Translations under genes and position numbers: made by a program
Part shown: positions 59,242-64,000 of the stretch, one piece after another
Layout of the letters: every line of letters starts with the position of its first letter
How positions within the stretch are numbered: the stretch's first letter is position 1
The notes under the pieces: model-generated
Databases searched by the model: none
Told to the model about the DNA's origin: nothing
Seen by the model: only the letters and a program-made list of their open reading frames with translations
NCBI RefSeq assembly: GCF_014851765.1
Contig: NZ_JACVAI010000001.1
Coordinates: 372,001-436,000, forward strand
Origin: Pseudomonas sp. PDM04
Lineage (GTDB): Bacteria > Pseudomonadota > Gammaproteobacteria > Pseudomonadales > Pseudomonadaceae
Reading direction: 5' to 3'
DNA: 64,000 nucleotides

Positions 59242-60807
59242 ATGCGTAACAACCAGCCCATTACTCAGAGCGAACGGACGTTCCCGGCTCAACAACGGTT
59301 GATTTCCACGACCGATACCAAGGGCGTCATCACCTACTGCAACGACGCGTTCGTCGACATCAGCGGGTATTCCCGTGATGAATTGATCCGTGCCCCCCAC
59401 AACCTGGTCCGTCACCCCGACGTACCGGCCGCCGTGTTCGCCCACATGTGGGGCACGCTGAAACAGGGCCTGCCCTGGATGGGCATTGTCAAAAACCGCT
59501 GCAAAAGCGGTGACTACTACTGGGTCAACGCCTACGTCACGCCAGTCTATGAAGGCAATCAGGTCATCGGTTACGAGTCGGTACGGGTCAAACCCACCGC
59601 CGAACAGATCCAGCGCGCCAAAGCGCTTTACCAGCGCATCAACCAGGGCAAGTCGGCGATTCCATCCTCCGATAAATGGTTGCCGGTGCTGCAGGACTGG
59701 GTGCCATTCATCCTGGTCAGCCAACTGAGCTTCATGATCGGCGCTTCGCTCAACTCCCAGTGGGGTTTTGCTCTGGCCGCCGGCCTTTCCGTGCCCCTGG
59801 GGCTGCTGGGGCTGAGCTGGCAACAGCGCGGCCTCAAGCGCTTGCTGCGCCTGGCCGAACAGACCACGTCCGATCCGCTGATCGCGCAGATGTACACCGA
59901 TAGCCGTGGCGCACAGGCGCGCCTGGAGATGTCGATCCTCAGCCAGGAAGCACGCCTGCGAACCTGCCTGACCCGCCTGCAGGACACCGCCGAACACCTG
60001 ACCGAGCAGGCCAGGCAGTCCGACTCGCTGGCCCACGACAGTTCCACCGGCCTGGAGCGCCAGCGCGTCGAGACCGAGCAGGTGGCCACGGCGGTCAATC
60101 AGATGGCCGCCACCACCCAGGAAGTGGCCAGCCACGTACAGCGCACCGCCGACGCTACCCAGGAAGCCAATCGCCTGACCGGTCGTGGTCGCGACATTGC
60201 CGGGGAAACCCGCGATGCGATTCAGCGTCTGTCGGAGGTCGTGGGTGAAACCGGCCTGACCGTGACGCAGCTGGCCAAGGACAGCGACGAAATCGGCGGC
60301 GTGGTCGATGTGATCAAGGGCATCGCCGACCAGACCAACCTGCTGGCGCTGAACGCGGCCATCGAAGCGGCGCGTGCGGGTGAGATGGGGCGCGGGTTCG
60401 CGGTGGTGGCAGACGAAGTCCGCCAACTGGCGCAGCGCACCAGCGAGTCCACCGGGCAGATCCACGCCCTGATCGCCAAGCTGCAACAAACCGCCAACTC
60501 CGCCGTGCAGACCATGGACGCTGGCCATCGCCAGGCCGAGGAAGGTGTGGCGCGGGTCCTGGAAGCAGATCAGGCCCTGGTCGGGATCAGCGAGGCGGTG
60601 GCCAACATCACCGACATGACCACGCAGATCGCCGCCGCGACCGAAGAGCAAAGCTCGGTGGCCGAGGAAATCAGCCGCAACATCAGCAACATCTCTCACC
60701 TGGCAGACCAGACCTCGGAACAGGCCCAGAACTCGGCGTTGCTCAGTGAAGAACTGATCAAGACCGCGAACACCCAGTATTCGCTGGTGGAGCGGTTCAA
60801 CCGCTGA
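59242..60807 (+). CDS. aer: Aerotaxis receptor Aer
   Basis: 521 residues. N-terminal PAS domain (about 10-125: [33 protein letters not shown]... [18 protein letters not shown]) that binds FAD in E. coli Aer. A short membrane hairpin (about 150-190, [35 protein letters not shown]) anchors it. The C-terminal signalling domain has the conserved hairpin tip [37 protein letters not shown]. No periplasmic domain, as expected for Aer. Its terminator at 60826-60852 ends the unit. Next to the cbb3 oxidase genes, both linked to oxygen. Confidence 0.92.
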   Translation: MRNNQPITQSERTFPAQQRLISTTDTKGVITYCNDAFVDISGYSRDELIRAPHNLVRHPDVPAAVFAHMWGTLKQGLPWMGIVKNRCKSGDYYWVNAYVTPVYEGNQVIGYESVRVKPTAEQIQRAKALYQRINQGKSAIPSSDKWLPVLQDWVPFILVSQLSFMIGASLNSQWGFALAAGLSVPLGLLGLSWQQRGLKRLLRLAEQTTSDPLIAQMYTDSRGAQARLEMSILSQEARLRTCLTRLQDTAEHLTEQARQSDSLAHDSSTGLERQRVETEQVATAVNQMAATTQEVASHVQRTADATQEANRLTGRGRDIAGETRDAIQRLSEVVGETGLTVTQLAKDSDEIGGVVDVIKGIADQTNLLALNAAIEAARAGEMGRGFAVVADEVRQLAQRTSESTGQIHALIAKLQQTANSAVQTMDAGHRQAEEGVARVLEADQALVGISEAVANITDMTTQIAAATEEQSSVAEEISRNISNISHLADQTSEQAQNSALLSEELIKTANTQYSLVERFNR

Positions 60808-60825
60808 GGGTTGCTGCCAGTCAAG

Positions 60826-60857
60826 AACCCGGACGGTGAAAGCCTCCGGGTTTTTTA
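60826..60857 (+). terminator. Rho-independent terminator of aer
   Basis: AACCCGGA (60826-60833) / TCCGGGTT (60845-60852) followed by TTTT. Confidence 0.88.
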
Positions 60858-60892
60858 TTGCCGCTGTGAAAAAAGAGGCATGAAGACTTCAA

Positions 60893-60910
60893 TCGCGAGC
60901 CAGCTCGCGA
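60893..60910. repeat. REP-like palindrome
   Basis: TCGCGAGC-CA-GCTCGCGA, perfect 8-bp arms, the tip of the Pseudomonas REP. It sits between aer and the convergent Tex30-like gene. Confidence 0.6.
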
Positions 60911-60936
60911 AGAGGTGCCGGAAAGGCCTGCATGCC

Positions 60937-61623
60937 TCACCGCAGAAACGCAGCCACCCTCGCCGCCGCCGTCGCCAAATGCTGCTCATGGGTCAACCCG
61001 GAGGCCTTCAACGGCTTCAAATCATGGTCCCCCGCGGCCAGCCAGCCGATCTCGATGCCCGGTGACAGCGCATACCCCTCGACCGCCTCGCGATTGCCCA
61101 GCGCATCGCGCTCGCCCTGGACAATCAACGTGCGCGTCTTCAAGCCCGCCAAGTGCTCGACCCGCGGCTTCTCGGGCTTGCCCGCCGCGTAAAACGGATA
61201 ACCCAGGCACACCAGCGCATCGGCTCCCAGCTCATCGGCCAAAAGACTGGCCATTCGTCCGCCCATGGACTTGCCGCCGATGGCCAGGCGCCCGGCGACA
61301 TGGCGTCGCACCACGGCATACACCTCACGCCAGCACTCCAGGAGTTTTGGCGCCGGGTTCGGCGGACGTTTACCGCCATCGACCCGACGTTGCGCCATGT
61401 AGGGAAACTCGAAGCGCACCACGTTGACGCCCCGTGCGGCGAGGCGCGCAGCCATGTCGTTCATCCAGTCGCTGTCCATCGGCGCACCGGCGCCATGGGC
61501 GAGTATCAGGGTCACCGGTTGCGCCGAGTCCGTTGAAGAGGCCGCATTCCACAACCATCCATGTTCGTGCAGGCACCGCGCCCATTGATCCCCGTCAATA
61601 CTGGCATTGTGCTCTTTGTCCAT
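60937..61623 (-). CDS. Tex30/KANL3-type alpha/beta hydrolase
   Basis: 228 residues. Starts [11 protein letters not shown] with GAGG upstream. The hydrolase fold shows [18 protein letters not shown] (HGAG oxyanion-like loop), the nucleophile elbow [28 protein letters not shown] (acid loop) and the late His in GDHDLKPLK. The dienelactone-hydrolase-like Tex30 group has no well-defined substrate. The same frame stays open beyond the start, antisense to ccoN, but is not used. Divergent from ccoN; the cbb3 control site lies inside its first codons. Confidence 0.85.
   Translation of the reverse strand: MDKEHNASIDGDQWARCLHEHGWLWNAASSTDSAQPVTLILAHGAGAPMDSDWMNDMAARLAARGVNVVRFEFPYMAQRRVDGGKRPPNPAPKLLECWREVYAVVRRHVAGRLAIGGKSMGGRMASLLADELGADALVCLGYPFYAAGKPEKPRVEHLAGLKTRTLIVQGERDALGNREAVEGYALSPGIEIGWLAAGDHDLKPLKASGLTHEQHLATAAARVAAFLR
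61585..61598. promoter_or_regulatory. ANR/FNR-type box upstream of ccoN
   Basis: TTGAT-CCCC-GTCAA matches TTGAT-N4-ATCAA at nine of ten positions. It lies 121 bases upstream of the ccoN ATG, within the 5' end of the Tex30-like gene. Confidence 0.65.
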
Positions 61624-61719
61624 GCTTGCCTCGCTTTTAGTCTGCCTATAACTCCAGTCGAAGGGTGCGTCTGCCTTGCGCGAACGTCTTTCCTTGGGCT
61701 GAACCGTGGATGGGGAACC

Positions 61720-63144
61720 ATGAACACTTCTATCAGTACCGCCTACAACTACAAGGTGGTCCGCCAATTCGCCATTATGACGGTGGTGTGGGGCATCGTC
61801 GGCATGGGGCTCGGGGTTTTTCTCGCGGCTCAATTGGTCTGGCCCGAACTCAACTTCAACTTGCCGTGGACCAGTTTCGGGCGTTTGCGCCCACTGCACA
61901 CCAACGCGGTGATCTTCGCCTTCGGCGGCTGCGCCCTGTTCGCCAGTTCGTTCTATTCGGTGCAGCGCACCTGCCAGACACAACTGTTTGCGCCGAAAAT
62001 CGCCGCATTCTGCTTTTGGGGCTGGCAACTGGTGATCCTGCTGGCGGCGATCAGCCTGCCACTGGGCTACACCAGTTCCAAGGAATACGCCGAACTGGAA
62101 TGGCCGATCGACATCCTGATCACCATCGTCTGGGTTGCCTACGCCATCGTGTTCTTCGGCACGATCATGAAGCGCAACACCAAGCACATCTATGTCGGTA
62201 ACTGGTTCTTCGGCGGGTTCATCCTCACCGTGGCCATCCTGCACATCGTCAACAACCTTGAGTTGCCGGTGAGCCTCACCAAGTCCTACTCGCTGTATGC
62301 CGGTGCAACCGATGCCATGGTGCAGTGGTGGTACGGCCACAACGCCGTGGGCTTCTTCCTGACCGCCGGCTTCCTGGGGATGATGTACTACTTCGTGCCG
62401 AAACAGGCCGAGCGTCCGGTGTATTCCTATCGCCTGTCGATCGTGCACTTCTGGGCACTGATCACCCTCTACATCTGGGCCGGCCCGCACCACCTGCACT
62501 ACACCGCGCTGCCGGACTGGGCGCAGTCGCTGGGCATGGTGATGTCGCTGATTCTGCTGGCACCGAGCTGGGGCGGGATGATCAACGGCATGATGACCCT
62601 GTCGGGGGCCTGGCATAAGTTGCGCAGCGACCCGATCCTGCGCTTCCTCGTTGTGTCGCTGGCGTTCTACGGCATGTCGACCTTCGAAGGTCCGATGATG
62701 GCGATCAAGACCGTCAACGCCCTCTCCCACTACACCGACTGGACCATCGGCCACGTACACGCCGGGGCACTCGGCTGGGTGGCCATGATCTCCATCGGTG
62801 CGCTGTACCACATGATTCCCAAAGTCTTCGGTCGCGAGCAGATGCACAGCCTCGGCCTGATCAACGCGCACTTCTGGCTGGCGACCATCGGCACCGTGCT
62901 GTACATCGCCTCGATGTGGGTCAACGGCATTGCCCAGGGCCTGATGTGGCGCGCAGTCAACGAAGACGGCACGCTGACTTACTCCTTCGTCGAAACCCTG
63001 GTGGCCAGCCACCCAGGCTTCATCGTGCGACTGGTGGGCGGTGCGATCTTCCTCAGCGGCATGTTCCTGATGGCTTACAACACCTGGCGCACCGTGCGGG
63101 CCTCGCAGCCTGCTGACGTCGTTGCTGCCGCGCAAATGGCCTGA
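61720..63144 (+). CDS. ccoN: cbb3-type cytochrome c oxidase subunit I
   Basis: 474 residues, 12 membrane helices. Catalytic subunit of the high-affinity oxidase used at low oxygen. Heme/CuB ligand histidines are in [41 protein letters not shown] and the [14 protein letters not shown] segment; the [14 protein letters not shown] stretch is a cbb3 hallmark. The ATG has GGGGA upstream. ccoO follows 10 bases later. The ANR-type box upstream indicates low-oxygen induction. Confidence 0.96.
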   Translation: MNTSISTAYNYKVVRQFAIMTVVWGIVGMGLGVFLAAQLVWPELNFNLPWTSFGRLRPLHTNAVIFAFGGCALFASSFYSVQRTCQTQLFAPKIAAFCFWGWQLVILLAAISLPLGYTSSKEYAELEWPIDILITIVWVAYAIVFFGTIMKRNTKHIYVGNWFFGGFILTVAILHIVNNLELPVSLTKSYSLYAGATDAMVQWWYGHNAVGFFLTAGFLGMMYYFVPKQAERPVYSYRLSIVHFWALITLYIWAGPHHLHYTALPDWAQSLGMVMSLILLAPSWGGMINGMMTLSGAWHKLRSDPILRFLVVSLAFYGMSTFEGPMMAIKTVNALSHYTDWTIGHVHAGALGWVAMISIGALYHMIPKVFGREQMHSLGLINAHFWLATIGTVLYIASMWVNGIAQGLMWRAVNEDGTLTYSFVETLVASHPGFIVRLVGGAIFLSGMFLMAYNTWRTVRASQPADVVAAAQMA

Positions 63145-63154
63145 GGAGTCCACC

Positions 63155-63763
63155 ATGAAACACGAAACGATTGAAAAGAACGTCGGCCTGCTGATGCTGC
63201 TGATGGTGTTCGCCGTGAGCATCGGCGGCCTGACCCAGATCGTCCCGCTGTTCTTCCAGGACGTGACCAACAAACCGGTCGAAGGCATGAAGCCCTACAC
63301 CGCACTGCAACTGGAAGGCCGCGACATCTACATCCGCGAAGGTTGCGTCGGTTGCCACTCGCAGATGATCCGTCCGTTCCGCGCCGAAACCGAACGCTAC
63401 GGTCACTACTCGGTCGCCGGTGAAAGCGTCTGGGACCACCCGTTCCTGTGGGGCTCCAAGCGTACCGGTCCGGACCTGGCCCGGGTCGGCGCCCGCTACT
63501 CCGATGACTGGCACCGCGCGCACCTGTACAACCCGCGCAACGTCGTGCCTGAGTCGAAGATGCCCGCCTACCCATGGCTGGTGGCCAATCAGCTCGACAG
63601 CAGCCACACCGAAGCGAAGATCAAGGCCATGCGCACCCTCGGCGTGCCTTACACCGACGCCGACATTGCCGGCGCGACCGAGTCGCTCAAGGGCAAGTCG
63701 GAGATGGACGCGCTGGTCGCCTACCTGCAAGTGCTCGGCACTGCCATCAAGAGCAAGAGGTGA
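63155..63763 (+). CDS. ccoO: cbb3-type cytochrome c oxidase subunit II
   Basis: 202 residues. One N-terminal membrane helix (about 11-33) and a periplasmic c-type cytochrome domain with the single heme site [15 protein letters not shown] and axial methionine region [10 protein letters not shown]. Passes electrons from CcoP to CcoN. Preceded by GAGGAG and followed three bases after the stop by ccoQ. Confidence 0.96.
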   Translation: MKHETIEKNVGLLMLLMVFAVSIGGLTQIVPLFFQDVTNKPVEGMKPYTALQLEGRDIYIREGCVGCHSQMIRPFRAETERYGHYSVAGESVWDHPFLWGSKRTGPDLARVGARYSDDWHRAHLYNPRNVVPESKMPAYPWLVANQLDSSHTEAKIKAMRTLGVPYTDADIAGATESLKGKSEMDALVAYLQVLGTAIKSKR

Positions 63764-63766
63764 GCC

Positions 63767-63964
63767 ATGGACCTGGAAATGAGTACTGGCCTGATCCGCG
63801 GCCTGGGCACGGTCGTGGTGTTCGTGGCCTTCGTCGGCCTGACGCTGTGGGTGTTCAACGGCAAGCGCAATCCGGAATTCGCCGAAGCGCGCCTGCTGCC
63901 GTTCGCCGATGAGCCACAACCTGATAGCACCCAAGAAACTGTCACAAGGAGTACCCGGTCATGA
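63767..63964 (+). CDS. ccoQ: cbb3 oxidase small subunit CcoQ
   Basis: 65 residues. One membrane helix (about 10-30, LGTVVVFVAFVGLTLWVF) followed by FNGKRNPEFAEARLLPF, the short CcoQ/FixQ pattern. Thought to stabilise the complex. Its stop overlaps the ccoP start (ATGA), so translation is coupled. Confidence 0.92.
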   Translation: MDLEMSTGLIRGLGTVVVFVAFVGLTLWVFNGKRNPEFAEARLLPFADEPQPDSTQETVTRSTRS

Positions 63965-64000
63965 CCACCTTCTGGAGTACGTGGATCTGCGTACTGACCA
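63961..64000 (+). CDS. ccoP: cbb3 oxidase diheme subunit CcoP, first 13 codons only
   Basis: ATG at 63961 opens MTTFWSTWICVLT, the hydrophobic N-terminus of CcoP/FixP. The gene continues past the window edge. Position directly after ccoQ makes the call safe. Confidence 0.85.
   Translation, partial: MTTFWSTWICVLT

Noticed and set aside
61624..63288. Minus-strand frame open far beyond the start of the Tex30-like gene, antisense to ccoN and ccoO
   Set aside because: It has no ribosome site or protein family and mirrors the codon positions of ccoN. Long antisense frames are a by-product of high GC3.

Overview
The window is ordinary high-GC chromosome from a member of the Pseudomonas fluorescens group. 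This call rests on protein sequence (MlaA, QueF, CopRS, LolCDE, Sth, PsrA-LexA-SulA, TopA, FadBA, AcnA, Aer, CcoNOQ), on GC-rich codon use, on REP palindromes of the fluorescent-Pseudomonas type (GTGGGAGCGAGC...GCTCGCGAT) and on gene order that, from memory, follows stretches of the P. aeruginosa map joined differently. I saw no rRNA, tRNA, CRISPR, insertion sequence, integrase or prophage gene. Both edges cut genes: the tail of a PilZ-like gene on the left and the first 40 bases of ccoP on the right.

Layout. 1-5.8 kb: lipid-asymmetry protein mlaA, a degenerate phosphonatase-like protein, a small DUF4404-type protein, queF (queuosine), a periplasmic cupredoxin and the divergent copRS copper-sensing pair with a CopR operator between them. 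5.9-9.2 kb: the lolCDE lipoprotein exporter. 9.2-14.8 kb: a PilZ protein, a glycerophosphodiesterase, the soluble transhydrogenase sth, apbE and a citrate/tricarballylate-type MFS carrier. 14.9-21.4 kb: a tightly packed four-gene minus-strand operon (membrane-fusion protein, secreted hydrolase, cellulose-synthase-like glycosyltransferase with a PilZ tail, outer-membrane factor), preceded by an AT-rich leader and followed by a REP cluster. It looks like a synthase-dependent exopolysaccharide machine and is the most interesting part of the window. 21.6-30.1 kb: a long-form GAPDH, mfd, a CsiV-like protein and a SWIM/SNF2 helicase. 30.2-35.2 kb: mtnP-nagZ-psrA, then lexA-sulA with tandem SOS boxes and two small conserved genes. 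35.3-41.8 kb: topA, a DUF1653 gene and fadBA. 42.3-47.4 kb: a small membrane protein, a universal stress protein, uup and slt. 47.5-50.4 kb: an MsbA-like ABC exporter overlapping a Fic-domain protein. 50.6-59.1 kb: a small conserved protein, pdxB, a MATE exporter, tusA, rlmM, acnA and a CPBP membrane protease. 59.2-64 kb: aer, a Tex30-like hydrolase and the start of a cbb3 oxidase operon with an ANR-type site.

Several parts fit together. PsrA (fatty-acid responsive) lies close to its presumed target fadBA. LexA and SulA form an SOS unit with Mfd repair nearby. NagZ, Slt and Uup touch cell-wall turnover or antibiotic response. Aer, CcoNOQ and the ANR site concern oxygen. The PilZ domain of the polysaccharide synthase suggests control by cyclic di-GMP, although its RxxxR motif looks altered.
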